Shown here one piece after another: positions 44,707-53,324 of a stretch of DNA of 64,000 nt (position 1 is the first letter of the stretch; each line of letters starts with the position of its first letter). The notes beneath the pieces were generated by a model that worked only from the letters and a program-made list of their open reading frames with translations, was not told where the DNA came from and made no database searches. The translations under genes and the position numbers were made by a program. The stretch is from Sphingobacterium sp. GTDB taxonomy: Bacteria > Bacteroidota > Bacteroidia > Sphingobacteriales > Sphingobacteriaceae. The DNA lies in contig JAITLV010000085.1 of the NCBI GenBank assembly GCA_031277685.1, positions 1-64,000 on the forward strand, written 5' to 3'.

Positions 44707-46032
44707 ATGAAAAAATTCAAAATAGATAAACAGACCCTTGATGAACTTAATCTATTGGGGAAATTCAGGTCGGGAACCATTTACAACTTATTTAACCAGG
44801 TCCATACACGTGGTGCTGAGCAATTGTTGGATGAAATGTTCAACAATCCGCTCACTGACAGCCGAGCCATCAATGAACGTAGCGCTACATTTCAATACTT
44901 TCAACAGCAGGAATTTAGTTTCAGCTTTGACAGGCAGTCTGTGGCTACGATGCGGGAGTACTTGGATACCGCTACATTGGGCAATAAGACTTTGGTCTAT
45001 GGTACAACACTAGTACATAAATTATTGTGCAACTTGACGCGAGATGATCGCTATAAAAAGAATGTGCAGGGTTTACAAGCTGTCATTCAGCTCTTAAATG
45101 CCGTAAAGGGGATGCTTGAAGTTTTTGTCTCTGCTAGCACTCCATTTAATGAACGTGTTAATGAAGTGAAAAACGTACTGGTCAATCCACATCTCACTAA
45201 GCTATTGCAGACTGATATCTATCAGACACTATCCTTGGGTACATTAGCATTTTACGAATATTTGTTGAAGGGTAAGCTACTAAGCAATATGGAATCTTTA
45301 CTGCATTTTGTGTATGAAGTAGATATCTATCAATCGGTGGCACAAGTGGCAAAGAATCACGGATTTCAATATGGGCATGCCTTGCCAGCAGCGGAAAACA
45401 TACTGCGTTGTACGAACTTGAGACATCCAAGCATCCATAAAGCTGTAGGTAATGATTTGGAGTTGAAGGAATCAAGCAATGTACTCTTTTTGACGGGAGC
45501 AAATATGGCGGGAAAATCGACTTGGATGAAATCATTGGGGATAGGTCTCTATCTTGCTCATATGGGATTTCCGGTTGCAGCAGACAGCTTTGAATTCTCT
45601 GTAAGAGACGGCCTATATTCGTCCATCAACGTAGCCGACAATATTGGTCTTGGTTATAGCCATTTCTATGCTGAGGTGATGCGAGTCAAAGAGGCTGCGG
45701 TAGAGGCTGCTCGTGGTGAAAGATTGATGCTGATCTTTGATGAACTTTTCAAAGGTACCAATGTCAAGGATGCCTACGATGGCACGCTGGCAGTGACAGG
45801 CGAATTTGCTGCATACGAGGCTTGTCTATTTGTCGTGTCAACGCATATCATTGAAGTAGGTGAAGCATTAAAATCCGTTAAAAATATCCAATTTCGTTAT
45901 ATGCCGACCATTCTGGAAAATAATACCCCACGTTACACCTATCGTCTACAAGCCGGTATCACAGAAGATAGACAGGGTATGATGATTATCCGAAATGAAC
46001 GTATTTTGGACTTGATGAACGAGGTTGTATAG
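44707..46032 (+). CDS. MutS-like ATPase without mismatch-recognition domain (second of a tandem pair)
   Basis: This 441-residue paralogue has the same layout: core/lever helices (VHTRGAEQLLDEMFNNP) and the ATPase domain with Walker A TGANMAGKST, VADNIGLGYSHFYAEVMRV, Walker B MLIFDELFKGTN and STHIIEVGEALK. Both copies keep a complete Walker motif set, so both should bind and hydrolyse ATP. MutS ATPases work as dimers, so the two gene products could form a heterodimer (inference). It is the last gene of the operon; the sigma gene follows after 48 bp. Confidence 0.9.
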   Translation: MKKFKIDKQTLDELNLLGKFRSGTIYNLFNQVHTRGAEQLLDEMFNNPLTDSRAINERSATFQYFQQQEFSFSFDRQSVATMREYLDTATLGNKTLVYGTTLVHKLLCNLTRDDRYKKNVQGLQAVIQLLNAVKGMLEVFVSASTPFNERVNEVKNVLVNPHLTKLLQTDIYQTLSLGTLAFYEYLLKGKLLSNMESLLHFVYEVDIYQSVAQVAKNHGFQYGHALPAAENILRCTNLRHPSIHKAVGNDLELKESSNVLFLTGANMAGKSTWMKSLGIGLYLAHMGFPVAADSFEFSVRDGLYSSINVADNIGLGYSHFYAEVMRVKEAAVEAARGERLMLIFDELFKGTNVKDAYDGTLAVTGEFAAYEACLFVVSTHIIEVGEALKSVKNIQFRYMPTILENNTPRYTYRLQAGITEDRQGMMIIRNERILDLMNEVV

Positions 46033-46080
46033 CAGTCAGTGGATATAAAAAAGTGAGTAAATGATTATTATTTAGTTTAT

Positions 46081-46725
46081 ATGAATACTTCGTATATTGG
46101 TATCATAAAACCTATCGAAATTCATGATATGCAGAACGCTTTTGTAGAAAAGGATTGGGAGGAACCTGTTCAGGCACGACTACTGTTAACGGAGAAGCTC
46201 TTGGATGAACTATTTCAGGAGCACTATTCCTTTCTTTGTCATGTCGCGATGAAAATAGTTAAGGATTCTGAAGCTGCAAAAGATATCGTACAAAATTTTT
46301 TCTTGTATTGTTGGGAGAAAAGGTCCAGTGTGAAAATTCAGGGGAGCTTTAGAAACTATGCTTATCGGTCGGTACGGAATGCGTCCATGAATCATCTTAA
46401 ACGGGCGATAAAAGTAAACTACGATAGTGATTATATCACTAATGAAGCTGCTGAAAATTTAACTTATCAATCAGATTCAGAACGGAAAATATTAGAAAAT
46501 GAGCGGGAAAATAAACTTTGGAAAGTGATAGATCAGCTACCAGACAAAAGAAGGACAATCTTTCTTTTAAGTCAAAGAGAAGGCTTGACTTATGGACAGA
46601 TTGCGGAAAATATGGACATCTCGGTTAATACGGTGAAAACGCAAATTAAACTGGCATATGTTTTTCTTAGGACGGAATGTAGGTGGATAATTGGGATTAT
46701 TAGTTGGCTGTTTTTAATTAAATAA
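46081..46725 (+). CDS. RNA polymerase ECF sigma factor (downstream of locus 3)
   Basis: This 214-residue sigma factor has region 2 around YSFLCHVAMKIVKDSEAAKDIV and region 4 with LTYGQIAENMDISVNTVKTQ. The N-terminus carries about 30 extra residues before region 2; an internal ATG at 46129 would give a more usual start. It lies 48 bp after the MutS pair and 7 bp before the FecR gene. Unlike the first two loci, this regulator pair follows its likely target operon rather than preceding it. Confidence 0.9.
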   Translation: MNTSYIGIIKPIEIHDMQNAFVEKDWEEPVQARLLLTEKLLDELFQEHYSFLCHVAMKIVKDSEAAKDIVQNFFLYCWEKRSSVKIQGSFRNYAYRSVRNASMNHLKRAIKVNYDSDYITNEAAENLTYQSDSERKILENERENKLWKVIDQLPDKRRTIFLLSQREGLTYGQIAENMDISVNTVKTQIKLAYVFLRTECRWIIGIISWLFLIK

Positions 46726-46732
46726 AAATGAT

Positions 46733-47854
46733 ATGAAAGATGATCCAATAGATTGGGAAAAGTTGCTGGCCTATCTTGACGCAAATGAAAACAACATGAT
46801 GGAAGATCTGTCGGATAAGGAAATCGATATGCTTCTTTATGCGGAGGATGTGCGCCGCAAACTTCGTGGAGAGAATCCGAACGAACAATTCCCTTTAGTC
46901 GAAGGCATGCAGGAATTTGTCAAAAGAAGGAAAAAGCAATATTTCAGACGTATCCTAACTTATGCAGCGGCTGTTATAGCGATTGTGGGAATCGGATTGT
47001 GGACAGTTGTTTACAACCAACAACCAGTAGTTGTTGATAAAACGATTGCGAATACATCGACTCAAAGCAAAGGAATTAAACTTCGACTTGGAAATGGCGA
47101 AGAAGTTTTGATAGATACTCAAGCTAAAAATCTGCAGGAACAGGGAAGTGAAATCGATATTGCTGAAAATTTGATTCGTTATAAAGAAAAGAATGTCGAC
47201 GATAAAATAACTAATTTAAATAAACTGGAAGTACCTTTAGGCATGCGTACAAAAGTAATTTTAGCTGATGGTACCCAAGTTTGGTTAAATTCAGGCACCA
47301 CTATGAGATATCCAGTAGCATTTAACAAGGACAAACGTGAAGTTTACTTGGATGGAGAGGCCTATTTCGATGTAGCTCACGATTCCAAAAGAGCTTTTTT
47401 TGTCCATAGTGGAGATTTGCAGGTCAAAGTGTTGGGGACAGCTTTTACTGTCAATACGTTAAGTGAACGAATAAAGATCGCGCTGGTACGAGGTAGTGTA
47501 GATTTAGAGGTAAATAAACAAGTACGGCGATTAATCCCGGGTGAAGTGGGGCAATATAATACACAAACGGCAAAGTTATCGCTATCAGATGAGAATATAC
47601 GTGGATTAGTTGCTTGGAAAGATAATATGTTCTTTTTTGATGATGCAAACCTTGCTGAAATCACTGCACGTTTGGGGCGTACTTATGATTATGAATTTGT
47701 ATTTGATAGTCCCGCATTAAAGACACTTAGTTTTACGATTGATATAGAACAAACGGACGATATAAATACAATATTAGGTTATCTCAAGTTAAGTTCGCCA
47801 AAATTCGATTTTAGGATTACTGGTAGAACAATTCATATCATTGATAAAAAATAA
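46733..47854 (+). CDS. FecR-family anti-sigma factor (downstream of locus 3)
   Basis: This 373-residue protein has a cytoplasmic N-terminal part, one transmembrane helix at about 80-98 (ILTYAAAVIAIVGIGLWTVVY) and a periplasmic FecR domain with VPLGMRTKVILADGTQVWL and GEAYFDVAHDSKRAFFV, then a DUF4974-like C-terminal part. The 7-bp spacing shows co-transcription with the sigma gene. Its best candidate partner is the STN-domain SusC at 34139, because no other SusC lacks a FecR protein except the fructan one, which has no STN domain. After its stop, 47855-48110 is AT-rich with no gene I can support. Confidence 0.92.
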   Translation: MKDDPIDWEKLLAYLDANENNMMEDLSDKEIDMLLYAEDVRRKLRGENPNEQFPLVEGMQEFVKRRKKQYFRRILTYAAAVIAIVGIGLWTVVYNQQPVVVDKTIANTSTQSKGIKLRLGNGEEVLIDTQAKNLQEQGSEIDIAENLIRYKEKNVDDKITNLNKLEVPLGMRTKVILADGTQVWLNSGTTMRYPVAFNKDKREVYLDGEAYFDVAHDSKRAFFVHSGDLQVKVLGTAFTVNTLSERIKIALVRGSVDLEVNKQVRRLIPGEVGQYNTQTAKLSLSDENIRGLVAWKDNMFFFDDANLAEITARLGRTYDYEFVFDSPALKTLSFTIDIEQTDDINTILGYLKLSSPKFDFRITGRTIHIIDKK

Positions 47855-48110
47855 TACATGAGTTTGTAAACCAGTTTTAATAATGTCGTTTAATTAAAGC
47901 TCAACAATAGCAAATTGATAATACACAAAGATTTCTATTAAGGTATTTGACCTCTTTTCGATAAACATTTCAGGCGTCATATCCCCTTGTGCAGAAACAG
48001 GATCCTTATTATATAATAGTAAAACATTCGATTAACTGTTAATACATGTAAAACGGCATAAAATAATGTTGTGTTAATTTTTATGTATATACATTTATGC
48101 GGCAAATATT

Positions 48111-48449
48111 TTGTTACATAATATATGTTTTTATTTGTTTTATTACTGTTTAAGCAAATGTGTATTGCAGGATATACCAGAGGGATCCCATATTACAGCT
48201 TCGTTGGAAGACCTGTTTGTTGAAGAAATGGACGATGGTGGGATGGGCAGCCTCCAAGTGATGATAGAAGGAGAGAATTATAGGCGTTTTGGTGGTGTGC
48301 TAGTCGATATGGGCTCTCATGATGTCGACGGAATGTATCTGCTTATCTCTGTTATCGTGGATTCTGATGATAATTTTTATGAATTAGATATTTTCAAAGG
48401 TGATTTTTCTCCTTTGATAAAGATTCCAGATGTATCAATAAATTTATGA
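48111..48449 (+). CDS. Small acidic protein resembling DUF6984, possibly N-terminally truncated
   Basis: The open frame from a TTG at 48111 encodes 112 residues. From about residue 30 it reads SLEDLFVEEMDDGGMGSL, later GGVLVDMGSHDVDG, and ends with YELDIFKGDFSPLIKIP, which resembles small DUF6984-type proteins as I recall them. The first 17 residues are hydrophobic and lie in very AT-rich DNA without a good start codon, so the natural N-terminus may be lost. It is followed directly by another gene remnant, so this looks like a decaying segment. Confidence 0.45.
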   Translation: MLHNICFYLFYYCLSKCVLQDIPEGSHITASLEDLFVEEMDDGGMGSLQVMIEGENYRRFGGVLVDMGSHDVDGMYLLISVIVDSDDNFYELDIFKGDFSPLIKIPDVSINL

Positions 48450-48550
48450 TGCGGTATCTAATCCCTACTGAAACTTTGATTCCCGCAGGTTATATTACTG
48501 TTATCGAGGATACAGAAGGAAATCATATCGAGCTTAGTTTCGAAAAATAA
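48449..48550 (+). pseudogene. Remnant of a VOC/glyoxalase-family C-terminus
   Basis: A 33-codon frame beginning ATG at 48449 (an in-frame ATG also at 48446) reads TETLIPAGYITVIEDTEGNHIEL, pattern-matched in pieces as GYITVIEDTEGN and IELSF. This is the last strand pair of glyoxalase/VOC proteins, where the Glu of D-T-E-G-N is usually a metal ligand. The rest of the enzyme is absent. Confidence 0.45.
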
Positions 48551-48596
48551 CTTTTATATTTATCTGTTCCTATTGGCTTACTCAGAAACAATAAAA

Positions 48597-49352
48597 ATGA
48601 TCGAAGAAATAGCTTACCGGCCAAAATATCCGCTCAGCAGATTTATTGATTATATCTGGGTCGGGAAGTCGCCTAATCTTACCATGGATTTTGTTCACCA
48701 TGCTGCTCTGTTTACCGAACTTATTTTCAGTTATGGTGATGAGTACGACATCGGGGGTATCAATACCGAAAAGATAAACGGTCGTACAGGACTTCAGGTG
48801 CTATCGGGTTTAAAAAATCGACCTTTTCTGACCACAACAAATGGGGCTTACGCGTGCATAGGGTTAATCTTAAAGCCGTTTTGCTATGGCATACTGCTCC
48901 CAAAATTAGGGAGCTCATCTTTGGAAGAAGTAGCTGCGATTTTATTTGACTGTCTTTTTGCTGCCGAGAATCCTAATTTTGCCCAAGCCGAAAAATGTTT
49001 GTTGGGTGTATTCGAAACTGTAAATACCGACCCTCATCTGATGAGGTTCGAAGCACATCTGGCTACTGAAATGGCAGGAAAGGGAATGCTGAGAGATTTC
49101 AGTAAACTGCTGCTGATTTCGCAGAAAAGTTTCATTCAGAAATTCAGAAAGCATTATTTTTTGACCCCCAGTGAATATCTGAACCTTTACAAAGTGAACA
49201 AAGCGGTCATATTGCTTCAGAACAATTCGTCGGAACGATTGACTGACATTGGGCTGAACGCAGGATTCTATGACCAGTCTCATTTTATTAAGGTATTTAA
49301 AAAACTCAGTGGTTATACTCCAAAAGAATTTTCAAAATTTGGAGCAGGGTAA
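48597..49352 (+). CDS. AraC-family transcriptional regulator
   Basis: The ATG at 48597 gives 251 residues; the frame extends to a TTG at 48573 that is less likely. The N-terminal half (YPLSRFIDYIWVGKSP, FTELIFSYGDEY) is the ligand-side domain type found in DUF6597-containing AraC proteins. The C-terminal half holds the two helix-turn-helix units (LRDFSKLLLISQKSFIQKFRK, and LTDIGLNAGFYDQSHFIKVFKKLSGYTPKEF in shorter pieces). It lies 64 bp before a RibD/DHFR-like reductase gene, which it may regulate. Confidence 0.88.
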   Translation: MIEEIAYRPKYPLSRFIDYIWVGKSPNLTMDFVHHAALFTELIFSYGDEYDIGGINTEKINGRTGLQVLSGLKNRPFLTTTNGAYACIGLILKPFCYGILLPKLGSSSLEEVAAILFDCLFAAENPNFAQAEKCLLGVFETVNTDPHLMRFEAHLATEMAGKGMLRDFSKLLLISQKSFIQKFRKHYFLTPSEYLNLYKVNKAVILLQNNSSERLTDIGLNAGFYDQSHFIKVFKKLSGYTPKEFSKFGAG

Positions 49353-49416
49353 ATTCTGTACAATTTTAAATGTGTCGAAGGATTTAATTTTGTGGTATAA
49401 CTTTAGAAACATAAAA

Positions 49417-49953
49417 ATGAATCAGAAAAACAAGGTCTTCATTGCCACCAGTCTGGACGGATATATTGCCGATAGGAACGGAGAAATCGATTGGCTGCTT
49501 TCCATACCGAATCCCGAGAAGGATGATATGGGCTATAAGGAATTTATTGCACAGATTGATGCGCTGGTCATGGGCCGCAACACCTTTGAAGTGGTGTGTG
49601 GTTTTGACGAATGGTATTATGATAAGCATGTTTTTGTGTTAAGCGACAGTATGACGGAGATCCCCGCAAAATTCAGGGATAAAGCTTCTCTTGTCAAAGG
49701 CTGTCTAAACGATGTACTGGCTGAAATTCATGGAAAAGGATATCATAACCTGTATATCGATGGGGGAAAGACCATTCAGGGCTTTTTGCAAGAAGACCGG
49801 ATTGATGAGATGATTATTACCCTGATTCCTTATCTGCTGGGTAAAGGAATTCCTTTGTTCGGAGATCTTTCCGAAATGTTGAAGTTTGAAGCTGTGGGTA
49901 CAAAAATCTTTCTAAATTCAATCGTTCAAAATCATTTTTTAAGAAAAAGATAA
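49417..49953 (+). CDS. RibD C-terminal/dihydrofolate reductase-like protein
   Basis: The ATG at 49417 starts 178 residues beginning KVFIATSLDGYIADRNGEIDWL, the hallmark of the RibD_C/DHFR-like family. Other landmarks are VMGRNTFEVV, NLYIDGGKTIQGFLQ and IITLIPYLLGKGIPLFG. The open frame runs back to 49270 inside the AraC gene but in another frame, so the later start is preferred. These proteins bind NADPH and are annotated as reductases, but the substrate is generally unknown; deaminase-reductase and resistance roles have been proposed for relatives. Confidence 0.85.
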   Translation: MNQKNKVFIATSLDGYIADRNGEIDWLLSIPNPEKDDMGYKEFIAQIDALVMGRNTFEVVCGFDEWYYDKHVFVLSDSMTEIPAKFRDKASLVKGCLNDVLAEIHGKGYHNLYIDGGKTIQGFLQEDRIDEMIITLIPYLLGKGIPLFGDLSEMLKFEAVGTKIFLNSIVQNHFLRKR

Positions 49954-49969
49954 AGGATGGAGATTTCGG

Positions 49970-50011
49970 AGGCTTTGATCATATGATTTCGGAATTCATT
50001 GATCAAAGCCT
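49970..50011. terminator. Bidirectional terminator between convergent genes
   Basis: AGGCTTTGATCA (49970-49981) pairs perfectly with TGATCAAAGCCT (50000-50011) around an 18-nt loop, followed on the + strand by a T-run (CCTTTTTTATTT). It lies 16 bp after the reductase stop and overlaps the stop codon of the minus-strand sensor gene, so it can serve both. Confidence 0.8.
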
Positions 50012-52769
50012 AAATATCCTTTTTTATTTGCTCCTTTCGATATACGGTAGGGGTTATGCCAAAGTACTTTTTAAATGCTGCTGTAAAATATGTCCCAGAG
50101 GAAAAACCGACTTTTTCCGCGATTTCGTTAACCTGAAGACCTTCAAGTAGTAGGTGTTGAGATTTGGTCAACCTGCGCTGTAATAGAAAGTCATTGACGC
50201 TACAATTTAAGAGCGTCTTCGTTTTACGGTAAAGTTGTATTCTGGAAAGCCTCAATTCCTTAGCTATATCCTCAATACTTAAATTCTTATTACCAAGATG
50301 ACTTTCGACAACCATAGCGAGGTTCTGGATAAAGCGCTTATCCTGTGAAGTATGTTCTGTTTCGGTTTGAATTTCAAATGCTTTAACTAAACCTGAATAA
50401 TGCTCTTTTAGCTTTTGCCGAGATGTAATCAAGTTGACTATAACTGCTTTCAGATGGTCTACATGAAATGGTTTTGTTAAGTAAGCGTCAGCCATGTACC
50501 GCATTCCTTCGATCTTACTTTCTTCGGTATCAACAGCTGTTAACAGAAGAACTGGTACCTGGTTGAAACGCAAGCTTTTTTTGACGGTTTTGAGAAGTTC
50601 TATTCCAGTTTCATCGGGAAGCATAATGTCGCTGATGATCAGATCGGGATAATTAGTTTCCATTTTTTTTAGGGCATCAGCATAGTTGGTGGCAAATGTA
50701 ATATTATAGATTGTTGCCAGTATTTCTTTAAGAAAGCTCCTAATCTCAGAATGGTCTTCGACAATTAATATTGTAGAAGCTCTGTCAGAACAAAAAGAGA
50801 CCATTTCGCTATCATGTTCTTCGATACTTTCTTGGGATAAGGCTGTTTCGAAATCAAACCTAGTTGTTGGCTGTACTGTGCTTTTCTTTTCTTCCGAAGA
50901 CAAATGATGATTTCCGACTGGCAGACGCAAGGTAAAAGCAGAACCAGCTCCCTTCTTGCTGCTAGCTGTTACTTGTCCGTGATGAAGTTCCACGATCTGC
51001 TTCACATAAGCTAGACCGATACCGGACCCTAATTGGTGATCTTCACCCTGATAGAAATTGTCAAATATCTGATCAATATCACCTGCTGATATTCCGGTTC
51101 CGTTATCAATAATCCGAATATGGAAATAGTCGCCGAAAGTATTTTCATCAACAAGAATATTTATTCCGCCACCTTTAGTAGTGTATTTAAATGCATTGGA
51201 CAATAAGTTTGAAAGTGCATGTTCCATCAGATGTTCATCTATCCAAACTTCATTAATAGGAGTTTTGTTGGTATAACTGAGCGAAATACCCTTCTTTTTC
51301 ACAAGAGGCTTAAAATTCGAGACAATCTGCTGGACGAAACTATTAATGTGGACACATTCAGCTTGGAGGGTCAGTTTCGACTTATCTATCCGATGAATAT
51401 CAATAAGATCCCTGATCAAGTCTTGTAGTTTTAGCGTATTCCGTTTGATATAAAGAAGATGATCCAAACCTGTAGGAGAGAGGGTGTTTTCTTTTGACAG
51501 TTCCTCAAGTGGACCCATTATGAGTGTAAGAGGTGTTTTGAATTCGTGGGAGACGTTTGTGAAAAATCCCCGCTGTTCTTCAGCTGCGTTCCGGATCTGT
51601 TGATTCATATCGACAATCTGTTGCTGTTGACTTAGGATTTCCTGATTTTGTTCGTTAAGCAACCTGTTTTTTTTACGATTGTTTCGAATTACAATAATTG
51701 AAATTGCCCCTAGGATCACAGTTATAATAAGGCTTGTCAATACAATGCGCAGTGTGGTGCGCTGACTGTTGTAGATTTTATATTGGCGATCGATCAGTTG
51801 CTGTCTCTTATCAATATCCTTTTGTTGTCCCTTTATCTTATTGGACTGTAGAATCATCAGATTAGCATTTTCTTTGTTGATAACCAAAGTTCCGAGAATG
51901 TTTTCTCTGGTATAAGGTTTCTGCTCCAAGATAGACATGGCAGTGCGGACAGCTTCTGTTCCACCAGTCGGGTAGAACATAGATGCATAAAGAGTTCCGT
52001 CCGCGATCTTTTCCAGACCATTTCCCTGACCGGATAATGCGTCCACTCCAATAACTCTTTTATTGTTGATACCGGCTTCTGTCAACGACTGAATTGTACC
52101 GAAAGCCATTTGGTCGTTGAAAGCGAATATTAAATCCTGATTTTTGAGGTCATTGATTTGTTTTTGAGCATTTGCATAAGCGGTATTTTTACTCCAGTCG
52201 CCCTGGATATCGACGTCTATACGGGTTGTTCCAGCACTATCCAACCCCATAATCAGACCTTTTTTTCTTTCAATCGAAGCCGAGGTACCGCTGAGCCCCG
52301 TAATGATCCCAATTTGGCCTTTCCCTTGTAGTGTGGTAGAAATAAATTGCCCGGCAAGTTTGCCAATAGCTAGGTTATCCGCACCCACATATGCATTATA
52401 TAGGCCCGATGAGGTCTTGCGGTCTGTGACGACAACAGGTATTTTCAACCGAAAGACCGAGTCTACAATAGGAGTAACTGGCGCAGCCTCATTGGGCGAG
52501 ACGATCAAGAGATCGATCTTATTTTTTAATAGTTCCCGAATCTGCGCAATTTGTATCTGGTTGTTGCCTTGGGCATCACGGTATATAAATTGGACGTTGG
52601 GGTAAAAAGAAAGCTCCCTTTTCATTTCCTCCAGCATAGTCTGCCGCCAAGCATCGTTACCAATGCACTGAGAAAAGGCAATTGTATATTTTTCGGTATG
52701 TTCACGAGGTTGACATGCCTGAAAAATGGGTAAAATAATTACCATCAAAATGATATACAATCTTAGCAT
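50010..52769 (-). CDS. Hybrid two-component sensor/regulator with periplasmic sugar-binding domain (fructan locus)
   Basis: The start at 52769 gives 919 residues and a clean signal/lipoprotein-like N-terminus (MLRLYIILMVIILPIFQAC); an upstream ATG at 52856 would add 29 basic residues. Domains in order are a periplasmic binding protein of the LacI/ribose-binding type (about 25-300; VGADNLAIGKLAGQF, FAFNDQMAFGTIQ), a transmembrane helix (about 338-360), a histidine kinase with VSHEFKTPL (His near 408) and DNGTGIS, a receiver (about 665-785, ISDIMLPDETG) and an AraC-type DNA-binding domain (about 815-915). It resembles the fructose-sensing regulator BT1754 of Bacteroides thetaiotaomicron. It is divergent from the fructan genes and should activate them. 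Confidence 0.93.
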   Translation of the reverse strand: MLRLYIILMVIILPIFQACQPREHTEKYTIAFSQCIGNDAWRQTMLEEMKRELSFYPNVQFIYRDAQGNNQIQIAQIRELLKNKIDLLIVSPNEAAPVTPIVDSVFRLKIPVVVTDRKTSSGLYNAYVGADNLAIGKLAGQFISTTLQGKGQIGIITGLSGTSASIERKKGLIMGLDSAGTTRIDVDIQGDWSKNTAYANAQKQINDLKNQDLIFAFNDQMAFGTIQSLTEAGINNKRVIGVDALSGQGNGLEKIADGTLYASMFYPTGGTEAVRTAMSILEQKPYTRENILGTLVINKENANLMILQSNKIKGQQKDIDKRQQLIDRQYKIYNSQRTTLRIVLTSLIITVILGAISIIVIRNNRKKNRLLNEQNQEILSQQQQIVDMNQQIRNAAEEQRGFFTNVSHEFKTPLTLIMGPLEELSKENTLSPTGLDHLLYIKRNTLKLQDLIRDLIDIHRIDKSKLTLQAECVHINSFVQQIVSNFKPLVKKKGISLSYTNKTPINEVWIDEHLMEHALSNLLSNAFKYTTKGGGINILVDENTFGDYFHIRIIDNGTGISAGDIDQIFDNFYQGEDHQLGSGIGLAYVKQIVELHHGQVTASSKKGAGSAFTLRLPVGNHHLSSEEKKSTVQPTTRFDFETALSQESIEEHDSEMVSFCSDRASTILIVEDHSEIRSFLKEILATIYNITFATNYADALKKMETNYPDLIISDIMLPDETGIELLKTVKKSLRFNQVPVLLLTAVDTEESKIEGMRYMADAYLTKPFHVDHLKAVIVNLITSRQKLKEHYSGLVKAFEIQTETEHTSQDKRFIQNLAMVVESHLGNKNLSIEDIAKELRLSRIQLYRKTKTLLNCSVNDFLLQRRLTKSQHLLLEGLQVNEIAEKVGFSSGTYFTAAFKKYFGITPTVYRKEQIKKDI

Positions 52770-53324
52770 TCTTAATAAATGGTTTTTATGAATTTTGTGT
52801 TTATAATAGAAATGGATGGATACCTTTTTCAGCATCTTATTGTGTGGTTTATACACAATCTCCGTCTCTCATAACTGATAGATTCCCTTATCTGGGGAAA
52901 AGGTAAGATTATTTTTCTAACAATGATTTAAAATGTAACGTATTTTCGAATATTTTTTAAAAAATCTAATGTGCTACCATTTATTACTGTCTCGGAAGGT
53001 GGCAAAAACTAATAAATAAAATATCAAAAGTATCAATAGAATTTTAAGTATATATAGATCCAGGTCCTTTTCGTCATTTTCGAATCTACCTAATTTTCTT
53101 AGTGTATAATAGACACAATATGTTGTTGATTATCAAATGAAACAAAATCTATATTATTTGTTCAATTTTTATTATTTTATTATTTTGTTATTTTTTTAAT
53201 TTACTGATATATAGGTTTGTATGTGTTTTTACTGTTGATCTAAAATCGATGTTATTTGTCTGCTGAAAATTAAGCTGCCTACTATTCTTATGTTAAATTT
53301 GAGTCAATCAATTATAAATTTAAC
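52770..53324. promoter_or_regulatory. Divergent intergenic control region of the fructan locus
   Basis: These 555 bp separate the sensor gene (minus) from the sugar porter (plus) and are very AT-rich, with poly-T/poly-A tracts around 53160-53200. TAAATTTG at 53294-53301 fits the Bacteroidota -7 consensus TAnnTTTG and lies 23 bp before the porter ATG, but no TTTG -33 element is at the usual spacing. The binding sites of the hybrid regulator are expected here; I could not identify a clear repeat. No gene was seen. Confidence 0.45.

Noticed and set aside
43379..46032. Reading the MutS-like genes as mismatch repair genes
   Set aside because: The mismatch-binding and connector domains are absent and the genes sit in an import operon.
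47894..48030. Minus-strand protein-like frame (DPVSAQGDMTPEMF...) after the third FecR gene
   Set aside because: About 45 codons between stops, no proper start codon and no family I can name; too weak to list as a gene or relic.
53160..53205. AT-rich poly-T/poly-A tract as a replication origin or mobile element end
   Set aside because: No DnaA-box cluster, inverted ends or target duplication was seen; it is an ordinary AT-rich divergent promoter region.
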